This document shows, one piece after another, positions 1 to 8,615 of a DNA stretch of 54,367 nucleotides (its first letter is position 1; the number at the start of each line of letters is the position of its first letter). The translations under genes and the position numbers were made by a program. The DNA is taken from assembly GCA_905479495.1 (NCBI GenBank), contig CAJQMR010000036.1, forward strand, positions 1-54,367. Reading direction: 5' to 3'. The stretch comes from an uncultured Anaerolineae bacterium. GTDB taxonomy: Bacteria; Chloroflexota; Anaerolineae; Promineifilales; Promineifilaceae. The notes below the pieces were generated by a model, which saw nothing but the letters and a program-made list of their open reading frames with translations, was not told where the DNA came from and made no database searches.

Positions 1-2512
1 GAATACGGCTGTCTGCCAGCAAGGGTTCGATTAGGGTGAGCGCCGCTTCTTCTTCTAGGAAAGCGTTGCCACCCCACTGGACAGCAATTTCCTGTGCCTC
101 GGTAACCGTATGGGGTAAACGGCCGTTATAAGAATGCCCTACTGCCACTAATGGTCCGTTGCCTTTGGCAGAGCTCTGGCAAAAACGCAGCATGCTAGAG
201 CCGGGTAGGGTGCTGATTTCCGTTGTCTCAACCATGTAACGCTGCCCATCATGCAGCGCATGAAAGGGTAAATAGTGCAGTGGCCCATGCGGTACAACGA
301 TCCATTTGCCATAGGCGGCTACTTTGTCTGCCACCGGTTTAAGTAGCTGACTGTATAGCTGTTGCAGAACCGTTTGGGCATTTTGGGTTAGATGAGCCAG
401 CTGGCGGGTGGAGCTGCGCGGAACCGAGCGCAAATTTAGCCACAGCAGCTGGAGATTTTGCTGCACGGCCGGAACCGTAATCCCCAAAGGCACGGCCTCA
501 ATGCTGTCGGAAGTAACCAAAAAAACGATTAGCTGGCCGCGTGCCACAAAATATTCCAATAGAATGGTGTCATCGGGTAAATATGGTTGGGCAGGTTCAG
601 CCCGCACCTGCCAAAGCGAGGCGTCGCGCGCGTAATCGGCGTTGCGAATGAGCAGTTTGTGCCACAGCTCGGTAATCTCATTCTCAATGCGTACGATTTT
701 ATTTTCTGTGCGCTGTTGCGCTTCCAGTAAATCGGCCGTGTCACCCCGTTGGCCAATTTCTTCATCAACTTCCCAACGGCGATACAGCCGGTCCCGTTCG
801 GCGCGTAATGCTTGGAGTTTGGCCACGAGCGGTTTGTCGGCGTCGCTGCGGGCTTCGATGTTTAGATTGATGCGTAAGTTAAGCAAATCTTGCAAGGCAC
901 GGGATTTGGCGCGCTCGCAAAATTCCAGCGCGCGTTTAGGCTGCTTGAGCTGAAGGCAGAGTAGCACGGTTTCTTCGTAGATACGTTCTTTGTCTTCCAG
1001 AAAATCGGCGCGGAACTCTATCATGAGACGGCCGTAAAGCTGCTCCAACTCATCAATGGAGGCTTCATATGCTGCCAGCGCGGCCAACAATCGCCCTTTG
1101 CTTTGGCTGAGTTCACCGTCTAGCTGAAAACCCTGGTAAGCGATAGCCGGTAAATGATTTTTCTTGCCAATGATAAGGGCTTTTTGCACCCAGGCCTCAG
1201 CCTGTTCGTACGTTTGCAGGTTAAGGGTGGCACGTGCTGCAACCAGGCAGGCGCGCGCTTCACCGAGGGGCAGTTCATGTGCAGCAAAAATCTGATTGGC
1301 GGCTTCAGCCTTGGTAATGGCCTGTTCGTGTTTTCCCTGGTGTGCCAGCAGAACGGCTGCCTGTAATTCGGCATCGGCAACGGCCGTTGGATTGCCATCC
1401 TCCAAAAAGAGCTTGCGCGCTTCATCTACAGAAGCCTCTGCCTGAGCAAAATGGCCTAAACCAGCATGGGCTTTGGCTTCATTTAGAATCGCTTGCCCTA
1501 CCTCAAAGCGGGTGTCCAGCTTGCTGAACAATTGCCGGACATTTTTGCATTTGGCCAAAACATCATTAAAGCGGCGCAGCGACAGCAGGCAATCGCTCAT
1601 GAGCAATTCTGTCAGCATGGCGTGGCGTTCGCGCCCATCATCCAAAAAAGTTTCGCGTGCGGCATCCAACAATTTGAGCGCTTCATTGTAGCGGCCCATC
1701 ACAAAATAAGTCATGCCCAGGTTTTGTTGTGCTTGCGCGGCGGTGATGGATTGTCCCAGTTCCTTGTAAGCCAACGCCTGCTTAATCGCTGCAATGGACT
1801 CCCCAAAACGGCCTAAATTACGTAGCAGAATACCCCGATTGAGTTCTACCCGCAGCAGAGGCTCCTCACCTTTTGGCCCAATACGGCCGTACATCTCTTT
1901 GGCTTTGTCTAAACTTTGCAGCGCTTCGGCATCCTCACTCAAACGGCCGTGAATGATGGCTATATTCACCATCATGTCAGCCAGGGCCAGCCATTCCTTG
2001 TTTTCTTCCAGGATGTGGGATGCGTGTTTTCCGGTAGCTAAGGCTTCCTCATAACGGCTGAGATTTGCCAGCGCATACAGCTTGCCATTTTGTGACCATG
2101 CCTGTTCTACTGGGCGGCCAAGGTCGGCATAAATTTGGGCTGCCTCATCGTAACAATCAATGCCTTGTTGGTACTTGCCCAAACCAATAGAGTAACCATT
2201 GCCTTGCGCCCGCAGGCTAAGTGCCTGGAACATGGGGGCATCAAATAATTGAGACATTTGGGAAATAAGTTCAGCAAAGTCGAAGCAAAGCTCAATATTT
2301 TCCCACATAAGCCGGTCTGCTTCTTTTTTAAGCAGTTCAGCAAAATGATTTCGTTTTTTGAGCGTAAATTGGGGGGTGAATTGAGCAAGCAAATACAGCC
2401 GCTCATTTTGATGAGCAGCAGATAGCAAATAGGTTAATAATTGTTGAGGAGTAGTGGATTTGGCTACGGCCGTTTTCGCCAAATCCGTTCGCGCGTCCAA
2501 ATGGTCAATCAT
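1..2512 (-). CDS. TPR-CHAT caspase-like protein (C-terminus beyond window)
   Basis: The minus-strand frame is open from an ATG at 2512 (AAGGA about nine bases upstream) to the left edge, at least 837 codons. The first ~600 residues are Ala/Leu-rich helical repeats of TPR type. The last ~150 visible residues contain VVPHGPLHYLPFHAL (from codon 739), the hallmark strand of CHAT domains, followed by a segment that leads into the usual catalytic His-Gly and Cys motifs. Those motifs lie beyond the window, so catalytic competence cannot be judged. CHAT proteins are caspase-like peptidases, often triggered through their repeat domains. The gene is the last visible member of a sigma / zinc-finger / TPR-CHAT series on the same strand, 123 bases after the zinc-finger gene. 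Fusion to further domains on the left cannot be excluded. Confidence 0.85.
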   Translation of the reverse strand, partial: MIDHLDARTDLAKTAVAKSTTPQQLLTYLLSAAHQNERLYLLAQFTPQFTLKKRNHFAELLKKEADRLMWENIELCFDFAELISQMSQLFDAPMFQALSLRAQGNGYSIGLGKYQQGIDCYDEAAQIYADLGRPVEQAWSQNGKLYALANLSRYEEALATGKHASHILEENKEWLALADMMVNIAIIHGRLSEDAEALQSLDKAKEMYGRIGPKGEEPLLRVELNRGILLRNLGRFGESIAAIKQALAYKELGQSITAAQAQQNLGMTYFVMGRYNEALKLLDAARETFLDDGRERHAMLTELLMSDCLLSLRRFNDVLAKCKNVRQLFSKLDTRFEVGQAILNEAKAHAGLGHFAQAEASVDEARKLFLEDGNPTAVADAELQAAVLLAHQGKHEQAITKAEAANQIFAAHELPLGEARACLVAARATLNLQTYEQAEAWVQKALIIGKKNHLPAIAYQGFQLDGELSQSKGRLLAALAAYEASIDELEQLYGRLMIEFRADFLEDKERIYEETVLLCLQLKQPKRALEFCERAKSRALQDLLNLRINLNIEARSDADKPLVAKLQALRAERDRLYRRWEVDEEIGQRGDTADLLEAQQRTENKIVRIENEITELWHKLLIRNADYARDASLWQVRAEPAQPYLPDDTILLEYFVARGQLIVFLVTSDSIEAVPLGITVPAVQQNLQLLWLNLRSVPRSSTRQLAHLTQNAQTVLQQLYSQLLKPVADKVAAYGKWIVVPHGPLHYLPFHALHDGQRYMVETTEISTLPGSSMLRFCQSSAKGNGPLVAVGHSYNGRLPHTVTEAQEIAVQWGGNAFLEEEAALTLIEPLLADSRI

Positions 2513-2635
2513 TCCGATACATCCTTCGTTACAGAGAACAGTTCTGCAACGGTTGTTTGGCTAGCGTCTTGGATTTATATTTTGTGGCTATTGTCTATTG
2601 TGATGTAATGCCCCTCGATTATATAAATGTGATCG

Positions 2636-3226
2636 TTACTCTATCGTTAATGCTTGTACGTGAATTTCGATGGTAGGGCCAGAAACGATGAGTTCATACT
2701 GGCCAGCAGGCAGGTTGGTGAGGTTAAAATTGCCAGTGGCATCAAGCATAACGGCCGTTTCCACCACGACCTGTTTGAGTAACTTGACCTCTAAACTCTC
2801 TGTCGCCACCCCTAAAATCAAACCTAAGATCGATTTGCGCCCCGGATGTTCTGGATCATCCTGCACTTCCAATGACAGTTGGGCATCGCCTGCTTCATAC
2901 ATCAAGGGTCCGGTGTCACCACCCCGCATGGCAAAGGCCGGTGTGCCCAACATACTTCCGGTTTGTCCGCCGCTGGGGATGCGTTTGGCAATCCAGACTT
3001 TGATTCTTTCAACGGTTGAGGGTTGCAGCGAAACGGCCGTTTCCGCCAAAAACACCTCTAATTGCTCAATCTCTCGTACGCAGTGGGGACAAATTGCCAG
3101 ATGATCTGAAATTTGTGTTGTGGCATCTTCTGGCAACAGTCCCAAATGAAAATTGCCTAATGTTGCGCTATCGGGACAGGTAATTCGATAGAGAGCAGCC
3201 TTGAGACTGTCATCAATATGCGCCAT
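2636..3226 (-). CDS. Soluble zinc-finger anti-sigma-like protein
   Basis: This 196-residue protein starts at an ATG with AGGAG eight bases upstream. Residues ~40-52 carry HLAICPHC, the His-x3-Cys-x2-Cys zinc motif of zf-HC2 anti-sigma factors. No membrane segment is visible, so it would act in the cytoplasm, unlike most ECF anti-sigma factors. The C-terminal ~45 residues (LDATGNFNLTNLPAGQYELI) look like a small beta-sandwich of the carboxypeptidase-regulatory or Big type. It lies between a sigma-factor-like gene and a TPR-CHAT protease gene on the same strand. It is therefore a plausible sigma-sequestering partner and a possible CHAT substrate; both roles are inference. Confidence 0.75.
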   Translation of the reverse strand: MAHIDDSLKAALYRITCPDSATLGNFHLGLLPEDATTQISDHLAICPHCVREIEQLEVFLAETAVSLQPSTVERIKVWIAKRIPSGGQTGSMLGTPAFAMRGGDTGPLMYEAGDAQLSLEVQDDPEHPGRKSILGLILGVATESLEVKLLKQVVVETAVMLDATGNFNLTNLPAGQYELIVSGPTIEIHVQALTIE

Positions 3227-3490
3227 CGTTAAATCTCCTAATCATTGCGCTGTAGAAATTGCCCTAGAGAAGACAGAGACACAGAGTTACGCAGAGAACA
3301 AAAAGGTCATCTGGTAAACTAAAAAAAACTGTTTGTTTTCGTTCATAATTGTGTCACCTCTGTCGCCTGCATTGTTTTGCATAAGGGTGCGCAATGCTGT
3401 GGCAGAATAGGGTTTTCCCAAAAGCGGGTTGATTCTGCCCGTGCAAGCATTTTATGCTGCTACCCCTATAAACGAATGCTGTGCCATTTT

Positions 3491-4219
3491 TCACGCATCG
3501 TCCAAAAATTCCTTAAAATCTTCGTTGCGCCGGACCCGTGCCAAAAAGTTATCTTTGGTTCGAGACACATCCCGAACATCGGAAAACGCTGCGGAATAAA
3601 GATCATAGATTTCACGCGGTTTCAAATCAAGCACAAAGTAGCCATGAATTGCCAGATGCTCTTTTTCGCTATTGCATAAAGATTCTAGCTTTTGCCATAA
3701 AATCGTCTGCATTTCTTGCCGGGCTACCGCCCGTTCGGGTCGCATGTTGGAGTCCATGATGGTAGCAAATGGATCGATTTCCTCATCGCCATTGTCGGAG
3801 CGGTTGGCGCGATCCCATAAATGGGCCTGCTCTTTCCAGCGGGCAAAATCCACCATGACGGCATTGGTACACATTTGCAAATAGCGCAGCAGTGACTTGA
3901 GATCAGGGAACTTGTCAAAATTTTCTGCAGGAATCCCTTGCCACATCTTTTCAAAAGCCCGGTTCATAAAATAATCGGCCTCTTCGCCTAATCCAGAATA
4001 AAGAGCGTGGCGTGTCACCCAGGAAATAACCAGCTTGTGGTACTGTTCGTACAAACAGGCCCAGGCATAATCGTTGCCATGTACAAATGCCCGCCGAAAT
4101 AGTTCATAACAGAAGCGGGGGTCATGTTCTTTTTGGGCAAAAAAGCGTTCACTTTCCCGATGACACCTGTCGCACAGGCTGTGAAATGGGAGCAAACTCA
4201 ACTCATTTTTATTGGACAT
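3491..4219 (-). CDS. ECF-like RNA polymerase sigma factor
   Basis: This 242-residue protein has the two-part sigma-70-family layout. An acidic/aromatic region-2-like helix bundle (residues ~50-110, with AFEKMWQGI and LKSLLRYLQMCTNAVMVDF) would bind core polymerase and the -10 element. A C-terminal region-4-like helix-turn-helix (LKPREIYDLY ... ARVRRNEDF, residues ~190-240) would bind the -35 element. The N-terminus has a CDRCHRES motif that may bind metal. The start at 4219 has only a weak ribosome site. The two following genes encode a zinc-finger anti-sigma-like protein and a TPR-CHAT protease. Direct repeats lie just upstream. The gene contains no copy of ACGGCCGT. Confidence 0.75.
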   Translation of the reverse strand: MSNKNELSLLPFHSLCDRCHRESERFFAQKEHDPRFCYELFRRAFVHGNDYAWACLYEQYHKLVISWVTRHALYSGLGEEADYFMNRAFEKMWQGIPAENFDKFPDLKSLLRYLQMCTNAVMVDFARWKEQAHLWDRANRSDNGDEEIDPFATIMDSNMRPERAVARQEMQTILWQKLESLCNSEKEHLAIHGYFVLDLKPREIYDLYSAAFSDVRDVSRTKDNFLARVRRNEDFKEFLDDA

Positions 4220-4258
4220 AGGAACTACGCAATGACGATTGTGATGCTTGATAGTTTA

Positions 4259-4300
4259 TTTGTAGGTAGTTTGTAGGTGCGTTGTACCTTACATTGTACC
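4259..4300 (-). promoter_or_regulatory. Direct repeats upstream of the sigma-factor gene
   Basis: On the plus strand TTTGTAGGT occurs at 4259-4267 and 4270-4278, and TTGTACC at 4282-4288 and 4294-4300. The pairs sit 40-80 bases before the sigma-factor start, where an ECF promoter or operator would be. The spacings of 11 and 12 bases suggest binding on one face of the helix. No standard promoter was recognised. Confidence 0.35.
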
Positions 4301-4403
4301 CGATTTTTCTCCTGTGGGTGCAGGGAAATGAAACAAAATTACGATAATCAGGTTACAATTTGGGGAGATTTTATGATTTTTCTTAGAAAAGCGGGGAATT
4401 TAG

Positions 4404-5000
4404 TTACTGCTGCAACCAATTTTTGATGTAGGGTTGTGTGCGTGACCAATTTTGATGCAGATAGCTGGCAAGGCCAACGGCCGTTCCTCCCACAACATTC
4501 TCCGCCACATCATCTACAAACAGTGCTTGCTCTGGCGAAACACCCAGCTGGTTGAGCGCCAGTTTAAAAATGGCCGGGTCCGGTTTTAGCAGGCCGACCT
4601 CATTGCTCAAGATAACACTGCTAAATTGCTTAAGCTCTGGCAAATTGGCATGGAGCCAGCTGGCGTGAACCTCATTCGTGTTGCTGATGATGCCCACAAC
4701 CACATCATCCTTTGCTTGCAGCTCACGGGCAAACGCAAAGGCCATTTCGTTACGCTCCTGGTAACGACAAAGAGCAGCCACATAGTTCTCATAGCTGGAC
4801 TGTAGCCCAAACGTTTGGTCGAGCAGATCATAGTAGCCGCGCCCGCTAAGTTGGCCTGTACCAAAAGCGTAATCAACGTTTTGGTAATGGACAAAAAGCT
4901 TGTCCAGGGAAATTCCAACCAGTTCGCTCAATGCGGTCAAGGTTGCTTGACCATCATAATTCACCAGTACATTACCCAAATCAAAAATAACTGCTTTCAC
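4404..5000 (-). CDS. HAD-superfamily hydrolase
   Basis: This 198-residue protein begins MKAVIFDLGNVLVNYD, with motif I DxGN as in the YihX/epoxide-hydrolase-like HAD branch rather than DxD. Motif II is IISNTN (residues ~105-110), followed by the conserved Lys of LLKPDPAIF and motif IV FVDDVAENV (~165). It is predicted to be a cytoplasmic phosphatase or dehalogenase-type hydrolase; the substrate cannot be told. The start is a GTG at 5000 with a GCGGAAG-type ribosome site. The gene stands alone and diverges from the esterase gene. Confidence 0.88.
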   Translation of the reverse strand: MKAVIFDLGNVLVNYDGQATLTALSELVGISLDKLFVHYQNVDYAFGTGQLSGRGYYDLLDQTFGLQSSYENYVAALCRYQERNEMAFAFARELQAKDDVVVGIISNTNEVHASWLHANLPELKQFSSVILSNEVGLLKPDPAIFKLALNQLGVSPEQALFVDDVAENVVGGTAVGLASYLHQNWSRTQPYIKNWLQQ

Positions 5001-5155
5001 GCTTCCGCCCTTTGATCAATTTGTGATTGCACGAATTGCCCGTCCTTTACTTAGCACTTTTCATTTATTAGCTAACTATTCTGATAAGATTGTAGCCAGG
5101 GATGACTGTTCCCGCTATCGTTACTAAAAATAGTTACACAAATGGAGAAAATCCA

Positions 5156-6130
5156 ATGCCCTTTTTTGACTTGCCTCTTAATGAATTACAACGATATTTG
5201 CCACCTCGTGAAGAACCAGATGATTTTGACGCGTTTTGGCAACAAACTCTGGCCGAAACGGCCGAATTTCCCATGAATGCCAAGTTTGACCTTGTGGACG
5301 AGGGTTTAAAAACGATTGATGCTTACGATGTGACCTTTGCTGGCTTTGGTGGCCAGCCAGTCAAAGGCTGGTTTTTGCTGCCTCGCCAGCGGGCCGAACC
5401 CCTGCCCTGTGTTGTGCAATATTTGGGCTACAGCAGCGGGCGTGGCTTTTTGCTGGATTTACTCACCTGGCCCAGCCTTGGCTTTGCCTACTTCGTGATG
5501 GATACGCGCGGTCAGGGCTGGGCGCATGGTCGGCCGGGAGCCACGGTGGACGTTGCGCCACAAGGCACTGGCTCACACGTGCCTGGTTTTATGACGCAGG
5601 GGATTCTTGATCCGTACACCTATTACTACCGCCGGGTATTTGTCGATGCCGTGCGGGCCTTGACTTTAATGCGGCGGCAGCCAGCTGTCATTCCCGACCG
5701 GATTGCCATTACCGGCGGCAGCCAGGGTGGGGGAATTACGTTGGCGGTAGCGGGGCTGGATACGGCCGTACCCGTTGCCATGCCCGATGTGCCCTTTCTT
5801 TGCCATTACCGACACGCCACCGAATTAACTGAGAGAGACCCGTATAACGAAATCACCCGTTATTGTGCCACCCATCGTGACCAGGTTGAAGCTGTGTTCC
5901 ACACGCTTTCTTACTTTGATGGCGTGAATTTTGCCTCCCGGGCCAAAGCCAAGGCGCTCTTTTCTGTTGGGCTGATGGACGACATTTGCCCCCCCAGCAC
6001 GGTGTACGCCGCTTACAATCATTATTCAGGGGATAAAGAGATAGCTGTTTACAATTACAATAACCACGAAGGCGGGGGTCCCTTCCAATTGCGCAAACAA
6101 GCCGAGTTCCTGCGCGACCTTTGGCTGTAA
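5156..6130 (+). CDS. Acetyl-xylan esterase / cephalosporin-C deacetylase family hydrolase
   Basis: The protein has 324 residues from the ATG at 5156, which has GGAG eight bases upstream. An ATG 54 bases earlier in the same frame lacks a ribosome site. The N-terminus (FFDLPLNELQRYLPP, then DFDAFWQQTL) is typical of the AXE1 family, as is the length of about 325. The nucleophile elbow is GGSQGGG (residues ~185-191), the acid lies in VGLMDDICPP, and the His in NNHEGGG near the C-terminus. Family members deacetylate xylo-oligosaccharides or cephalosporins. No signal peptide is visible, so the enzyme is cytoplasmic. A 22-bp perfect hairpin follows. Confidence 0.9.
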   Translation: MPFFDLPLNELQRYLPPREEPDDFDAFWQQTLAETAEFPMNAKFDLVDEGLKTIDAYDVTFAGFGGQPVKGWFLLPRQRAEPLPCVVQYLGYSSGRGFLLDLLTWPSLGFAYFVMDTRGQGWAHGRPGATVDVAPQGTGSHVPGFMTQGILDPYTYYYRRVFVDAVRALTLMRRQPAVIPDRIAITGGSQGGGITLAVAGLDTAVPVAMPDVPFLCHYRHATELTERDPYNEITRYCATHRDQVEAVFHTLSYFDGVNFASRAKAKALFSVGLMDDICPPSTVYAAYNHYSGDKEIAVYNYNNHEGGGPFQLRKQAEFLRDLWL

Positions 6131-6133
6131 CAC

Positions 6134-6186
6134 GTAGCCGCAGTTTCTTACTGCGCTGTTTTTTCGCAGTAAGAAACTGCGGCTAC
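6134..6186. terminator. 22-bp perfect inverted repeat between convergent genes
   Basis: The arms 6134-6155 and 6165-6186 are exact reverse complements around a T-rich loop. The element fills the whole gap between the esterase stop and the chorismate synthase stop, so it can end transcription from both sides. A related unit, GTAGCCGCCGTTTCTTACGG, recurs at 10360-10381, so it belongs to a dispersed repeat family. Confidence 0.7.
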
Positions 6187-7431
6187 TCAAAATAGTTTGA
6201 ATTGCTTTGGATCCACCGCGCGTGCCTGGTGCATCAGGACGGCGTTCATCAGCTCAATGGCCAGGCGGGATTCCAGCGTGACGCCAGCCCGCACGCCTAC
6301 ACATGGATCGTGCCGCCCTTTCTCCAGCAGAAAATCAATCTCCTCCAGATTTTTCTGTACCGATTGCTGCGATTTGACGATGGTGGATGTTGGTTTAAAA
6401 CCTACGCGGCACACCAGCGGCATTCCCGTCGTGATGCCACCGATCAGCCCGCCGTGCGAATTGCCCTGGTAGCCGCTGCGCCGGATGGGATCGTTGTTTT
6501 CGCTGCCTTTCCGAGCCACCACCTGAAATCCGTCCCCAATTTCGCACGATTGGGCGGCATGCAGCCCACCCAGGCTGCCCATCAGTCGCAGCTTCAGGCT
6601 GTGGTAAAGCGGGTCGCCTGCCAGGGCGGGCACCTTTACTGCCACTACCTCCACTGCTGCCCCAATCGAATCGCCCTCAATTCGAGTTTGCTTGATCAGC
6701 TCGCCTGCGGCCGTGGCAAACTCGGCATCCAGGCTGTGAATTTCGGCGTTGGCTAGCTGCGCCTGCACCTGTGTTATTTGCTCAGCGGAGATTGTGCCGT
6801 TCTCACGCAGCAATTGGGTGAAATGATCGCTCAGGCTGCGTTGGCTTTGCAAGGAACCCACCTGACTAATAGAAGATAAAATCACTGTGCCCAACGTCTC
6901 TTGTAGAAAAATACGGGCAATCGAGCCGCCAATTACGTCAGAAATGGTGCTGCGGTAGCTGGAACGGCCGCCGCCGCGAATATCGACATGACCTTTGGCT
7001 TTGTGGTATTTCACTAAATCGGTGTGGCCGGGGCGGACCGCACCCATTGGCCCGGCAAACTGGTCGTAATGGCGCGATTTGGACGAGGCAGAAAGCACCA
7101 GTGCACTAATTGGTTCGCCAGTGGTAAAGCCAACTTCGTAGGCGGTGGTGGCAAAGGTGGTGCCTTCTACAGTGGCTTCAATGGCCGGACCGGCGGTGAG
7201 GGCGTCGTGATCGTCCTGGTAGAGTCCGGCCAACAGCAGCACCTTGTCCTTTTCGTTGCGCGGGGTGCCGTGGCGGCTGCTGCCAGGCCGCCGTCGGTCC
7301 AAGTATGCTTGAATCTGGCTGCGGCTGAGCTGAAGGCCCGGCGGACAGCCAAAAACGATGGTGCTGATGCCCGGGCCGTGCGATTCACCCGCGCCGGCTA
7401 CGCTAAAAAGGGGGCCACCTAAAATTTCCAT
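6187..7431 (-). CDS. aroC: Chorismate synthase
   Basis: The enzyme converts 5-enolpyruvylshikimate-3-phosphate to chorismate with reduced FMN, the last common step of aromatic biosynthesis. The protein has 414 residues from the ATG at 7431, with AAAGGA upstream; an in-frame start at 7467 lacks a ribosome site. Family signatures are visible: GESHGPG near the N-terminus, RRRPG, RPGHTDLVKYHKAKG, the central DIRGGGRSSYRST, and SGYQGNSHGGLIGGIT in the C-terminal half. It is longer than the usual ~360-390. It stands alone, with no other aro gene in the window. Confidence 0.95.
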   Translation of the reverse strand: MEILGGPLFSVAGAGESHGPGISTIVFGCPPGLQLSRSQIQAYLDRRRPGSSRHGTPRNEKDKVLLLAGLYQDDHDALTAGPAIEATVEGTTFATTAYEVGFTTGEPISALVLSASSKSRHYDQFAGPMGAVRPGHTDLVKYHKAKGHVDIRGGGRSSYRSTISDVIGGSIARIFLQETLGTVILSSISQVGSLQSQRSLSDHFTQLLRENGTISAEQITQVQAQLANAEIHSLDAEFATAAGELIKQTRIEGDSIGAAVEVVAVKVPALAGDPLYHSLKLRLMGSLGGLHAAQSCEIGDGFQVVARKGSENNDPIRRSGYQGNSHGGLIGGITTGMPLVCRVGFKPTSTIVKSQQSVQKNLEEIDFLLEKGRHDPCVGVRAGVTLESRLAIELMNAVLMHQARAVDPKQFKLF

Positions 7432-7758
7432 ATGAGTCCTTTTGTTTCCCCGGAAACTGATTGCCACATCACCAAGCTGTTGAGATGGTTCCGAGAAAAT
7501 GTTGGTTGTGTTTGCGGTCTATTTTACCTCTGAACGGCCGTCTCTCTTAAAATTCGCAATAGTGTTCACAAAAATTTTACCCTCTTTTTTCTCTGTGTTC
7601 TCTGTGGCTTTGCCCAAATGCTTAATATAGGCCGTAAGTACTATTTAATATGGTAATTTAGACTCTGTCCAGAGTAGTTCCCAACTGGCACAATCCCAAA
7701 CAACGAGATATTCCCCGAGCAGTTTCCCGGGGTCTTCATTCTAGTGGAGAAGCGGAAG
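7432..7758. other. Divergent intergenic region between aroC and a response regulator
   Basis: The region holds one ACGGCCGT copy near 7535, a dispersed-repeat fragment of the CTCTGTGTTCTCTGTGG type around 7578-7600, and a CCCCG/CGGGG hairpin at 7713-7732 just before the response regulator. No convincing gene or full promoter was recognised. Confidence 0.4.
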
Positions 7759-8184
7759 ATGAATTGCTCAGTCCTGGTTGTGGACGATGAATACGATATT
7801 CGACAGTTGCTGTCAACAATGCTGACCCTGTTGGGCTATCAATCTTTTGTAGCCCGGGATGGGCTGGAAGCGCTAGAAAAAATCCCCGAATGTAACCCAG
7901 ACGTTTTGATTTTGGATGTGATGATGCCGCGCATGGATGGGTTAACCTTGTGCCGCAAATTGCGCGACACGGCAGAAACGGCCGAACTCCCCATTATTAT
8001 GCTCAGTGGTAAGGCTCACCAGGAAGCCATCCAGGAAGGCTTGCAGGCAGGTGCGAACCGCTACTTATTGAAGCCAACTGGTTTGGATGAGTTGACGCGC
8101 AACATTAATGAGGTTTTGGGGGAAACGGCCGTCAATAACACCACGCTCAAAAACAGTTCCACTAAAGACAAGATCGAAGCCTGA
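7759..8184 (+). CDS. Single-domain response regulator
   Basis: The 141-residue protein is a stand-alone receiver domain. It has the acidic pair in VVDDEYD, the phospho-acceptor Asp in VLILDVMMPRMDG, the Thr/Ser position in IIMLSGKA, and the Lys in YLLKPTG. No output domain follows, only a ~20-residue polar tail. The ATG at 7759 is preceded by GGAG at nine bases; a GTG fifteen bases earlier is less likely. No histidine kinase is adjacent, so the partner is unknown. It could act as a CheY-like or phosphorelay protein. Confidence 0.88.
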   Translation: MNCSVLVVDDEYDIRQLLSTMLTLLGYQSFVARDGLEALEKIPECNPDVLILDVMMPRMDGLTLCRKLRDTAETAELPIIMLSGKAHQEAIQEGLQAGANRYLLKPTGLDELTRNINEVLGETAVNNTTLKNSSTKDKIEA

Positions 8185-8323
8185 TAATCGCCCCTCGCAA
8201 ATCTGACGCACTCAAGTGCGTGCACAGTGGCACGTATGTCGTCGCGTTTCAAAGTTGCATCCGCTATAGTGTGATCATTGTTAAATAAACGGCCGTACAC
8301 ACGGCAAAACCGGGAACGAAACA

Positions 8324-8500
8324 ATGATGGCACTCTTGATTTTCTCCATTCTAAGTCTGATAGCTTCTACACTCGTCATATTTGCTGCAGCCCTCTCCTC
8401 GCAGCTAAGCCGCCACGAAAATTGGACGGAAACGTATGACAACTCAGAAAGCAGCACTAGCCAATCCAAGCCGCTGCATGCCCAAATGGTGAATCAATAA
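8324..8500 (+). CDS. Possible 58-residue single-pass membrane protein
   Basis: An open frame from ATGATG at 8324 to TAA at 8500 encodes one hydrophobic helix (residues 3-24, LLIFSILSLIASTLVIFAAA) followed by a polar Ser/Thr/Asn-rich tail. Only a weak GGGAA ribosome site is present. The frame is short and no family is recognised, so it could be spurious. The clean helix-plus-tail pattern favours a real small protein. Confidence 0.4.
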   Translation: MMALLIFSILSLIASTLVIFAAALSSQLSRHENWTETYDNSESSTSQSKPLHAQMVNQ

Positions 8501-8573
8501 GCCAACCTTTACCTCTGGTCGGGAGCCAGATTTTCAGCGCAAAGGGCGCAAAGAACGCTAAGGTCTTTATTTT

Positions 8574-8609
8574 CTTGGTGCTCTTGGCGCTCTTGGCGCT
8601 CTTGGCGGT
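8574..8609. repeat. 9-bp tandem repeat, four units
   Basis: CTTGGTGCT, CTTGGCGCT, CTTGGCGCT and CTTGGCGGT lie head to tail just before the stop of glpD. Slipped-strand length variation is likely. Confidence 0.85.
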
Positions 8610-8615
8610 TCATCA

